Below, in pieces: positions 1 through 5,519 of a stretch of DNA of 5,519 nt. The position numbers were made by a program, and so were the translations under genes. The notes beneath the pieces are model-generated. The model saw only the letters and a program-made list of their open reading frames with translations, was not told the DNA's origin and searched no databases. The first letter of the stretch is position 1. The number at the start of each line of letters is the position of its first letter. The stretch lies in assembly GCA_002439285.1 (NCBI GenBank), contig DJTQ01000149.1:1-5519 (forward strand). Reading direction: 5' to 3'. The DNA comes from Paenibacillaceae bacterium UBA6304. Lineage in GTDB: Bacteria; Bacillota; Bacilli; Paenibacillales; Paenibacillaceae.

Positions 1-126
1 AATTTCGAGTATGTGGCGAAGCCGCAGCCTCAAGGTCAGGCTCCCGAGCTTCAGCCTGCGGCGGATCACCAACATTCTACTCCGGGCAAGGCTCCTTACA
101 TTACGAATCCGCCGACAACTTTTTGA
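1..126 (+). CDS. C-terminal end of an unidentified protein (5' partial)
   Basis: Frame 1 is open from the window edge to a TGA at 124-126, giving the last 41 residues of a protein whose start lies outside the window. The tail is rich in Pro, Gln, Ala and His, starts NFEYVAKPQPQGQAPELQ and ends TNPPTTF. It has no recognisable domain and looks like a flexible, low-complexity C-terminus. A strong hairpin terminator begins 17 bases after the stop, which supports this being a real gene end. In Bacillus subtilis the gene before polA is the sensor kinase phoR, but this tail has no histidine-kinase feature, so that identity cannot be claimed. Product unknown. Confidence 0.6.
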   Translation, partial: NFEYVAKPQPQGQAPELQPAADHQHSTPGKAPYITNPPTTF

Positions 127-142
127 TCTTTGAATCCTATTC

Positions 143-172
143 CCGGCTCCTGCCTTTGGCAGGAGCCGGTTT
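143..172 (+). terminator. Intrinsic terminator of the upstream gene
   Basis: A perfect 12-bp stem, CCGGCTCCTGCC (143-154) with GGCAGGAGCCGG (158-169), encloses a TTT loop. Only a short T run (170-172) and then an A/T-rich stretch follow. It lies 17 bases after the stop codon at 126. The GC-rich stem is strong but the U tract is short, so some read-through is possible. A second terminator follows about 60 bases later. Confidence 0.8.
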
Positions 173-231
173 CATATTCGGGCCAAACTCCCGATTGCCG
201 ATTCGGATCAAGATGGTCCGTTCGTTAAACC

Positions 232-259
232 ACGCCGTCATTTCGGCGTTTTTCTTTTT
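232..259 (+). terminator. Second hairpin terminator with long T tract, just before the polA promoter region
   Basis: A 6-bp stem, ACGCCG (232-237) with CGGCGT (244-249), has a TCATTT loop. It runs into a T-rich tail at 249-259 that is interrupted by a single C at 254. The stem is short but the U tract is good. It may back up the terminator at 143-172, or end a short transcript begun between the two. It would insulate polA from upstream transcription. Confidence 0.65.
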
Positions 260-299
260 AAAGGTTGCTTTTTTATAATAAGGGTCCATGTGTTAGAAT
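251..299 (+). promoter_or_regulatory. Candidate sigma-A promoter(s) for polA
   Basis: Two -10-like boxes lie between the second terminator and polA. One is an exact TATAAT at 274-279; its best-spaced -35 (251-256, TTTCTT, 17-base spacer) is poor. The other is TAGAAT at 294-299, preceded by TG one base upstream (291-292), which makes an extended -10 that does not need a strong -35. The second would start transcription near 306 and leave a leader of about 28 bases containing the ribosome binding site. A promoter is expected here because two terminators lie upstream, but which box is used cannot be decided from sequence. Confidence 0.45.
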
Positions 300-333
300 A
301 GGTACAGGAGTATGCTGAAGGACGAGGTGTCAT

Positions 334-2994
334 ATGGAAAAATTAATTCTTATAGACGGCAACAGCATTATTTATCGCGCTTTTTTCGCGATGCCCCCGC
401 TGACCAATTCTAGCGGTTTGCACACAAATGCCGTATACGGTTTTACGAATATGCTGCTGCGTTTGATCCAGGAGGAGAAACCGACTCATATCCTGGTCGC
501 TTTTGATGCGGGCAAGGAGACATTCCGGCACGAAGGTTATCAGGAATACAAAGGCGGACGCGAGAAAACCCCGTCCGAACTGTCGGAGCAATTCCCGCTG
601 ATGCGCGAACTACTTGAAAGTCTCGGTATCGCCTGGTTTGAATTGTCCGGGTATGAGGCGGATGACATCATCGGTACGATCAGCAAACAAGGTGAAGACT
701 CGGGACGTGAAGTGCTCGTAGTTACCGGTGACAAGGATATGCTGCAAGTGGTCAGCGACAAAGTGACCGTGGCGTTGACCCGGAAGGGGATCAGCGAGGT
801 TGAACCGTACGGACCGAAAGAAATTGAAGAGAAATACGGGCTTCGTCCGCTTCAAATTATTGATTTGAAGGGCCTCATGGGCGATGCCTCCGATAATATC
901 CCCGGTGTGCCGGGCATTGGAGAGAAGACGGCGCTGAAGCTGTTGCATCAGTTCGGCTCGGTGGAAGAAGTGCTTTCACATACCGACGAATTGAAGGGGA
1001 AAATGAAAGAAAACCTGGTGAACCATGCCGAAGATGCCCGGATGAGCAAGCGTTTGGCTACCATTTTCCGTGAGGTACCTGTGGAACGCACTTGGGACGA
1101 CATGACATTTAACGGTTTGCAAGAGGAAACGGCTGTTCCAATGCTGCGCAAGCTGGAGTTTAAATCATTACTTGAGCGTTTGTCCTTTACTGGCGGAGAC
1201 GAGGAACCCGGTAATCCAACGGCTGTACCGGCCAAGGAAGTGGACGTTACAATCGTAGATGCTGCCGCAATGCAGGAATTGACGGAGTTGCTGCCTCAAA
1301 TCAAGGGGATGCATGTCGAGTCGTCCGGAGAAAACCCGCATCATGCCGTACTTATGGGGATGGTAATGTCTACCCCTGAGCGCCATTTTTATATTTCGCC
1401 TGAGTTTTTGAAGAGCGGGGAAGCGGAGCCGATTCTGGCTTGGCTTAAAGATGAGAATGTGCCGAAACGGGGCTATGATTTGCACCGGACCGACCTGACT
1501 TTACACTGGGAAGGGATCCCTTTTGCCGGAGCGAAATTTGATATCGAAATTGCCGCCTATTTGCTTGATCCAACCGAAAATGACCAGACGCTGAGTGCGC
1601 TGTCCGCGAAATACGGAATTTCCCGGCTGGATTCGGATGATGCTGTATACGGAAAGGGCGCTAAATTCAAAGTCCCTGACGAAGCGGTGCTCAGCCAGCA
1701 TATAGCTCGTAAGTGTGATGCGATCATGCAGATCGTTCCTCTTCAGGAGGCTGAACTCGAGAAGAACGAGATGAGCTCTTTATTTAACGATTTGGAAATG
1801 CCGCTGTCCCGGATTCTGGCGGATATGGAGAAGCAAGGAGTAGCCGTAAATCGCGATGATCTTGTGGAATTGGGCAAAGAATTCGAAACCCAGATCAGCA
1901 AGCTGGTATCGCAAATTTATGAAATTGCGGGTCAGGAGTTCAATTTGAATTCACCAAAGCAGTTGGGTGAAATCTTGTTTGATAAGCTGGGCCTTCCCGT
2001 GATCAAGAAGACTAAAACGGGATATTCCACGGATGCGGAAGTGTTGGAGAAGCTGGCACCTTATAACGATATCGTTCAATATATTCTGGAATATCGCCAA
2101 TTGGCCAAGCTTCAGTCCACTTATGTGGAGGGCCTGTTAAAAGAAATTCGCAGCGAGACGGGTAAGGTGCATACCTATTTCCGGCAGACGGTTGCAGCTA
2201 CCGGAAGACTTAGCAGCCAATTTCCAAATTTGCAGAACATACCGATCCGTATGGAGGAAGGACGGAAAATTCGAAAAGTATTCGTTCCTTCCGAGGAAGG
2301 ATGGCTGATTTTAGGGGCCGATTACTCTCAAATCGAGTTGCGTGTACTGGCTCATATTTCTGGAGATAACGGGCTGCAGGAAGCGTTTCTGCACGATATG
2401 GATATTCACACCAAAACCGCAATGGATGTCTTCGGTGTTCCTGCGGATCAAGTGGATTCGAACATGCGCCGCTCCGCCAAAGCGGTCAATTTCGGAATTG
2501 TGTACGGGATTAGCGATTATGGGCTGTCTCAAAACCTGAATATTACTCGTAAGGAAGCCGCCCGGTTTATCGATCAGTATTTTGACGCATTCGAGGGCGT
2601 TCGCAAATATATGGATGAAATTGTTCGCGATGCCAAGCGGGACGGATACGTCAAGACGCTGCTGGAGCGAAGACGGTATTTGCCGGAAATCAATGCGTCC
2701 AACTTTAATCTCCGTTCCTTTGCCGAGAGAACGGCTATGAATACGCCGATCCAAGGTACGGCCGCCGATATTATCAAGTTGGCGATGGTGCTGATGGACG
2801 AGGCGCTCAGTAGCCACGGATTAAAGAGCCGCATGCTCCTGCAAGTGCATGACGAACTTGTATTCGAAGTGCCACCGGAGGAAGTTGAAGCGATGACCAA
2901 GCTTGTGCCGGAGACGATGGAGAAGGCGCTGAAGCTGTCTGTGCCGCTGAAGGCGGAGGTTAGCAGCGGTCGTAACTGGTACGAAGCCAAATAG
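334..2994 (+). CDS. polA: DNA polymerase I (5' nuclease plus polymerase, proofreading domain degenerate)
   Basis: This 886-residue cytoplasmic enzyme fills gaps in excision repair and replaces Okazaki-fragment primers. The ATG at 334 follows GAGGTG (324-329) by four bases. Residues 1-290 form the FEN-like 5' nuclease: acidic residues D8, D58, E108, D110, D111, D133, D135, D184 and D187 are present, with the helix-hairpin-helix at about 188-203 (NIPGVPGIGEKTA). Residues about 305-480 form a 3'-5' exonuclease fold that has lost its metal ligands. By eye, H327, T386 and K460 sit where E. coli has D355, D424 and D501, as in Bacillus-type Pol I, so no proofreading is expected. The polymerase domain carries motif A DYSQIELR (663-670), motif B with R712, K716, F720 and Y724, and motif C HDE (839-841), with catalytic D663 and D840. 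F720 predicts discrimination against dideoxynucleotides. The length is normal for the family. Two TAG stops follow in tandem. Confidence 0.98.
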   Translation: MEKLILIDGNSIIYRAFFAMPPLTNSSGLHTNAVYGFTNMLLRLIQEEKPTHILVAFDAGKETFRHEGYQEYKGGREKTPSELSEQFPLMRELLESLGIAWFELSGYEADDIIGTISKQGEDSGREVLVVTGDKDMLQVVSDKVTVALTRKGISEVEPYGPKEIEEKYGLRPLQIIDLKGLMGDASDNIPGVPGIGEKTALKLLHQFGSVEEVLSHTDELKGKMKENLVNHAEDARMSKRLATIFREVPVERTWDDMTFNGLQEETAVPMLRKLEFKSLLERLSFTGGDEEPGNPTAVPAKEVDVTIVDAAAMQELTELLPQIKGMHVESSGENPHHAVLMGMVMSTPERHFYISPEFLKSGEAEPILAWLKDENVPKRGYDLHRTDLTLHWEGIPFAGAKFDIEIAAYLLDPTENDQTLSALSAKYGISRLDSDDAVYGKGAKFKVPDEAVLSQHIARKCDAIMQIVPLQEAELEKNEMSSLFNDLEMPLSRILADMEKQGVAVNRDDLVELGKEFETQISKLVSQIYEIAGQEFNLNSPKQLGEILFDKLGLPVIKKTKTGYSTDAEVLEKLAPYNDIVQYILEYRQLAKLQSTYVEGLLKEIRSETGKVHTYFRQTVAATGRLSSQFPNLQNIPIRMEEGRKIRKVFVPSEEGWLILGADYSQIELRVLAHISGDNGLQEAFLHDMDIHTKTAMDVFGVPADQVDSNMRRSAKAVNFGIVYGISDYGLSQNLNITRKEAARFIDQYFDAFEGVRKYMDEIVRDAKRDGYVKTLLERRRYLPEINASNFNLRSFAERTAMNTPIQGTAADIIKLAMVLMDEALSSHGLKSRMLLQVHDELVFEVPPEEVEAMTKLVPETMEKALKLSVPLKAEVSSGRNWYEAK

Positions 2995-2998
2995 TAGC

Positions 2999-3173
2999 GG
3001 AAGTTCAAAAAGTCAGCTTTTGATCACGAAGCATTGCTATGTAGCGTAATCGGCATCGAATCTTGAATTCAGCAGGGCCTTCCGGTGCTCACGTAGGAAT
3101 ATCCTACGCTCCGCTCCTCAGTCCCTGCTTCATTCAACCTTCTCGGTGCTGAAAACCCGATTTTTTGAACCTT
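2999..3173 (+). repeat. Structured intergenic repeat, copy A (MITE-like, about 175 bp, complete hairpin)
   Basis: This element lies 4 bp past the polA stop. Its ends are imperfect inverted repeats: 3004-3021 (TTCAAAAAGTCAGCTTTT) pairs with 3152-3169 in 16 of 18 positions, counting one G-U. Inside, 3051-3080 pairs imperfectly with 3120-3149. A perfect 7-bp apical hairpin, CGTAGGA/TCCTACG (3092-3098 and 3102-3108, loop ATA), caps the structure, and a side-arm hairpin occupies about 3030-3050. The whole element can fold into one long branched hairpin in RNA. I see no long ORF and no clear target-site duplication. It is 76/82 identical to copy B over its left part (2999-3080 against 3185-3266). 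It resembles abundant Paenibacillus intergenic repeats as I remember them; that family assignment is not proven here. Strand is arbitrary. Confidence 0.8.
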
Positions 3174-3184
3174 GATTGAAGTGA

Positions 3185-3347
3185 GGAAGTTCAAAAAGTC
3201 AGCTTTTGATCACGAAGTACTGCTATGAAGCATACTCGGCATCGAATCTTGAATTCAGTAGGGCCTGGATCATGCTTTCGAAGTATGTTTCCTCCGGAAA
3301 CATTTGAGGTGCTCACGTAGGAATATCCTACGCTTCGCAATTCAAGA
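3185..3347 (+). repeat. Structured intergenic repeat, copy B (variant with insert and different right arm)
   Basis: The left part (3185-3266) matches copy A at 76 of 82 positions, including an identical first 33 bases. A further 27 bases around the apical hairpin (3308-3334) are identical to 3084-3110 of copy A. Between these blocks, 41 bases (3267-3307) replace only three bases of copy A. The right arm of copy A is missing after about 3338. Instead, AATTCAAGA (3339-3347) pairs perfectly with TCTTGAATT (3247-3255) in the left arm, so copy B may close a different, shorter hairpin. The element ends about 14 bases before the mutM ribosome binding site and therefore forms most of the mutM leader in any transcript coming from polA. 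Confidence 0.75.
3267..3307 (+). repeat. Hairpin-forming insert specific to repeat copy B
   Basis: Two small inverted repeats overlap here. CATGCTT (3271-3277) pairs with AAGTATG (3281-3287) around a TCG loop with one G-U pair. ATGTTTCC (3285-3292) pairs perfectly with GGAAACAT (3296-3303) around a TCC loop. They share bases 3285-3287, so the two full stems cannot form at once. Copy A has only three bases in this place, so the segment is either an insertion in B or a deletion in A. Confidence 0.65.
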
Positions 3348-3360
3348 AGAAAATAAATTT

Positions 3361-3368
3361 AGAGGTGA
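3361..3368 (+). promoter_or_regulatory. Ribosome binding site that fixes the mutM start
   Basis: AGAGGTGA at 3361-3368 matches the 16S anti-Shine-Dalgarno sequence over GAGGTGA and sits seven bases before the ATG at 3376. The in-frame ATG at 3304 has only repeat DNA upstream and no comparable site. This supports 3376 as the start. Confidence 0.85.
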
Positions 3369-3375
3369 ATTTAGT

Positions 3376-4317
3376 ATGCCGGAATTACCGGAGGTAGAGA
3401 CGGTCAGACGGACTTTGACCGGGTTAATTGTCGGTAAGACAATCCAATCCGTGACCGTATCGCTGCCGCGGATCATTCAGCGGCCTGACGATATCCGGCG
3501 GTTTGAAATGGAACTTACGGGACATCGAATTATTGAGGTGGGCCGCCGAGGGAAATTTCTGAGGATTATCATGGATGGGCTTGTGCTGGTCTCCCATTTG
3601 CGGATGGAAGGCCGGTACGGGCTATACAATAGTAATGAGCCTGTCGAAAAACATACGCACGTCATCTTCCACTTTACGGACGGGACCGAGCTTAGATATA
3701 AGGATGTTCGTCAATTCGGTACGATGCATTTATTTCTCCCTGGCGAGGAATTTAACCATAAGCCATTGGTCAAACTGGGATTGGAGCCACTGGAAGAGGG
3801 CTTTACTATGGAAGCCTTCCGCAAGGCTATTGCCAAACGGACAACAAAGATCAAACCTGCCTTGCTGAACCAGGAATATGTAGTGGGACTGGGGAATATC
3901 TATGTGGATGAAGCGCTCTTCCGCGCGGGAATTCATCCGGAACGCCCCGCGAACACTTTAAGTGATACCGAATTGGAGTCCCTGTATGAAGCAATCCTCG
4001 CCACCTTAACCGAAGCGGTGGAAGCGGGAGGATCTTCGATCAAGTCCTATGTCAACGGCCAGGGCGAAATGGGGATGTTCCAACACTCGCTGCGGATTTA
4101 TGGACGGCAAGGGGAGTCCTGCTTGAATTGCGGACAACCCGTGGAGAAGACGGTAGTCGGGGGAAGAGGGACTCATTATTGTCCGAACTGCCAGCCGCCG
4201 GACCGCAGTATGGGGCTCAGTAATCCCGGACTTGGCGGGTTGAACTCGGGTAAGAAGCCGGGTAAAAAGGCCCGTTCCGCTTCAATCCACGGTAAAGGAA
4301 ATGGAGTGAGAACATGA
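3376..4317 (+). CDS. mutM: Formamidopyrimidine-DNA glycosylase (Fpg/MutM) with extra C-terminal tail
   Basis: This bifunctional glycosylase/AP lyase excises 8-oxoguanine and formamidopyrimidines opposite C and nicks the strand by beta,delta-elimination. The start at 3376 gives MPELPEVETV, where Pro2 becomes the catalytic N-terminal amine after Met removal and E3 is also catalytic. Other hallmarks fall at the Geobacillus MutM numbering: K60, the void-filling triad M77, R112 and F114, the H2TH helix region at about 159-188 with N174, and R264. The zinc finger is C249-X2-C252-X16-C269-X2-C272. The protein has 313 residues against roughly 270-276 for the family. The fold normally ends right after the zinc finger, so about 40 extra residues (274-313), rich in Gly, Ser, Lys and Arg, form an unusual basic tail. 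The stop overlaps the coaE start (ATGA). In B. subtilis ytaF separates mutM and coaE; it is absent here. Confidence 0.97.
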   Translation: MPELPEVETVRRTLTGLIVGKTIQSVTVSLPRIIQRPDDIRRFEMELTGHRIIEVGRRGKFLRIIMDGLVLVSHLRMEGRYGLYNSNEPVEKHTHVIFHFTDGTELRYKDVRQFGTMHLFLPGEEFNHKPLVKLGLEPLEEGFTMEAFRKAIAKRTTKIKPALLNQEYVVGLGNIYVDEALFRAGIHPERPANTLSDTELESLYEAILATLTEAVEAGGSSIKSYVNGQGEMGMFQHSLRIYGRQGESCLNCGQPVEKTVVGGRGTHYCPNCQPPDRSMGLSNPGLGGLNSGKKPGKKARSASIHGKGNGVRT

Positions 4318-4910
4318 ATATTGGGTTGACCGGGGGCATCGCCACCGGGAAAAGCACGGTCTCGCAAATGCTTGTTCAGCGCGGGGCGGCATTGATTGAT
4401 GCCGATGCCATTGCAAGAGAAATCATGGAGCCAGGGCATCCTGTGCTTGCCCAAGTTGCGCAGCATTTTGGACAAGCCGTTCTGCTTCCCAATGGGCAAT
4501 TGGACCGGAAACGGCTTGGAAGTATCGTGTTCTCTGACCCTGAGCAGCGAAAGACGCTGGAGAACATTACGCATCCGGCGATTCGCAGCGAAATGAAGAA
4601 GACGATGACCGAGCTTGAAGCGAGCAATCCAGACCGGTTAGTTGTAGCCGATATTCCGCTCTTGTTCGAATCCGGGCTGGAGAGTCTCTATGACGAGATC
4701 ATGGTCGTCTATGTTCCTCGGGGGCTACAACTTGAGCGCTTAATGGAAAGAGACGATTTGACTCAGGAAGACGCGGAAGCGAGACTACGGGCGCAAATGG
4801 ACATCGAATTAAAAAGAGAGAGGGCGGATATTTTGATTGATAACAGTCTCGGCAGGAAAGAGACGGAACTTCAAATAGACGACTTCTGGCGGAAAAAGGG
4901 ACTGGCATGA
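4314..4910 (+). CDS. coaE: Dephospho-CoA kinase
   Basis: This cytoplasmic enzyme phosphorylates the 3'-hydroxyl of the ribose of dephospho-CoA with ATP, the last step of coenzyme A synthesis. The 198-residue length is typical. The N-terminus MNIGLTGGIATGKST holds the Walker A loop (GGIATGKS, 7-14). Other family landmarks are the DAD motif (29-31), the HPAI segment (87-90), the VVADIPLLFESGLE strand-turn (110-123), the Arg-rich lid region around 142-170, and the late ADILIDNSL segment (171-179). The ATG at 4314 follows GGAG (4303-4306) by seven bases and overlaps the mutM TGA by four bases, suggesting translational coupling. It likewise overlaps the next gene by ATGA at 4907-4910. No internal promoter is evident. 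Confidence 0.97.
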   Translation: MNIGLTGGIATGKSTVSQMLVQRGAALIDADAIAREIMEPGHPVLAQVAQHFGQAVLLPNGQLDRKRLGSIVFSDPEQRKTLENITHPAIRSEMKKTMTELEASNPDRLVVADIPLLFESGLESLYDEIMVVYVPRGLQLERLMERDDLTQEDAEARLRAQMDIELKRERADILIDNSLGRKETELQIDDFWRKKGLA

Positions 4911-5470
4911 GGTTTCTGCGAAAAAAAAGAGTCCTTCTTCTGCTGCTCCTAGGCTTTATCTTGGTTTTGTTTTTTAATTCCGCTTGGTTATCCCTGTTTT
5001 ATCCGATTCATTATAAAGACGAAATCCGGTATCATGCCCGGAATAACGGCCTTGACCCATTGATGGTCGCAGCGATTATCAAAGTCGAATCGAAATATAA
5101 TTCCGAGGCCGAATCAAGAAAGGGTGCCCTTGGCATCATGCAAATCATGCCGGATACGGCTGAATGGATTGTCGAAAAAGCAAAGATGGAAGACGTGCCC
5201 CTGGATCGTTTAAAAGAGGAGACCGCTACGAATATCCAGATCGGAACCTGGTATTTGAAATGGTTGTCCGAGCAATTTGACGGAAATATGATTGAAGTGA
5301 TAGCCGCCTATAACGCCGGTCCGACGAATGTGAAGAATTGGATCAAGAGCGGGCGTTGGGATGGCAGGTTAGAGACGACCAAAGACATTCCGTTTGTTGA
5401 AACTCGGCATTACGTACAGCGGGTATCCCATTATTATAATCAGTACTCCAATATTTATGAGGATTTTTAA
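4907..5470 (+). CDS. Membrane-anchored lytic transglycosylase (Slt-type, GH23)
   Basis: This 187-residue protein is predicted to cleave the MurNAc-GlcNAc bond of peptidoglycan non-hydrolytically, leaving 1,6-anhydro-MurNAc ends. A basic start (MRFLRKKR) precedes a hydrophobic segment at about 8-31 without an obvious lipobox, so it is probably a signal anchor with the domain outside the membrane. The single Slt domain (about 38-180) has the catalytic E61 in IIKVESKYN, then GALGIMQIMP (73-82), AAYNAGP (133-139) and VETRHYVQRV (164-173), all diagnostic of family-1 transglycosylases. There is no LysM or other wall-binding domain. The start at 4907 has only a modest AAGGG (4896-4900), and the ATGA overlap with coaE suggests coupled translation. 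Its cellular role, such as growth, sporulation or secretion-channel assembly, cannot be read from sequence. Confidence 0.93.
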   Translation: MRFLRKKRVLLLLLLGFILVLFFNSAWLSLFYPIHYKDEIRYHARNNGLDPLMVAAIIKVESKYNSEAESRKGALGIMQIMPDTAEWIVEKAKMEDVPLDRLKEETATNIQIGTWYLKWLSEQFDGNMIEVIAAYNAGPTNVKNWIKSGRWDGRLETTKDIPFVETRHYVQRVSHYYNQYSNIYEDF

Positions 5471-5483
5471 TTCTGCTTATCGT

Positions 5484-5519
5484 TACAAAAAAGAAGCATA
5501 GACAGCAATTGCTGTCTAT
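5484..5519 (+). terminator. Probable operon terminator, cut by the window end
   Basis: A perfect 22-bp palindrome, ATAGACAGCAA (5498-5508) and its complement (5509-5519), ends exactly at the window edge, 27 bases after the transglycosylase stop. It would fold with an AATT loop. An A-rich run (about 5485-5495, ACAAAAAAGAA) lies upstream, so a matching T run just beyond the edge would make a bidirectional terminator. The T tract itself is not visible. Confidence 0.6.

Noticed and set aside
2311..2817. Long minus-strand ORF of 168 codons inside polA
   Set aside because: It lies wholly within a certain polA coding region, has no recognisable domain, and is a by-product of polA codon use.
2992..2997. 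Tandem TAG TAG stop codons at the end of polA as a recoding signal
   Set aside because: A second stop is a common safeguard. The polymerase is complete at 2994 and nothing coding follows.
3152..3169. T-rich right end of repeat copy A as an intrinsic terminator
   Set aside because: The T run is part of the paired inverted-repeat arm rather than a tail after a GC-rich stem. It is not a canonical terminator, although some termination cannot be excluded.
3304..3306. ATG at 3304 as the mutM start
   Set aside because: It lies in a repeat, lacks a ribosome binding site and would bury the catalytic Pro2.
2999..3347. CRISPR array
   Set aside because: There are only two long, imperfect copies with no regular spacers, and no cas genes are present.
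2995..3375. A riboswitch or T-box controlling mutM
   Set aside because: The structure is present in two copies, has MITE-like ends and matches no riboswitch motif I recognise. A repeat element explains it better.
4176..4574. Minus-strand ORF of 132 codons spanning the mutM/coaE junction
   Set aside because: It is antisense to two confident genes and has no recognisable protein motifs. I took it as a shadow ORF.

Overview
The window looks like chromosomal DNA of a low-to-mid GC Gram-positive bacterium, most likely Paenibacillus or a close relative. The reasons are the order polA-mutM-coaE on one strand, strong GAGGTG-type ribosome binding sites, a DNA polymerase I with a degenerate proofreading domain of the Bacillus/Geobacillus type, and intergenic hairpin repeats that resemble, from memory, elements scattered through Paenibacillus genomes. 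The genus is an inference. No mobile-element gene, CRISPR array, tRNA or rRNA is visible.

Layout: the Pro/Gln-rich C-terminus of an unidentified protein ends at 126. Two hairpin terminators follow, at 143-172 and 232-259. An A/T-rich stretch with two candidate -10 boxes then leads into polA (334-2994). The 381-bp gap between polA and mutM is filled mostly by two related copies of a structured repeat (2999-3173 and 3185-3347). The true mutM start is 3376, and its gene runs to 4317. It overlaps coaE (4314-4910) by an ATGA, and coaE overlaps a membrane-anchored lytic transglycosylase gene (4907-5470) in the same way. The window ends in a perfect palindrome that is probably the operon terminator.

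How the genes relate: PolA and MutM act together in base excision repair. MutM removes oxidised purines and nicks the strand, and PolA fills the gap and removes flaps. CoaE completes coenzyme A synthesis. The last gene cuts peptidoglycan at the outer face of the membrane. The two 4-nt overlaps point to translational coupling of mutM, coaE and the transglycosylase gene. The repeat block may uncouple mutM from polA, or alter its mRNA.

This is an ordinary housekeeping region and I found no convincing new biological system. The points most worth a second look are the paired structured repeats before mutM, the roughly 40-residue basic tail on MutM, the absence of ytaF between mutM and coaE, and a tempting but wrong upstream mutM start lying inside a repeat.
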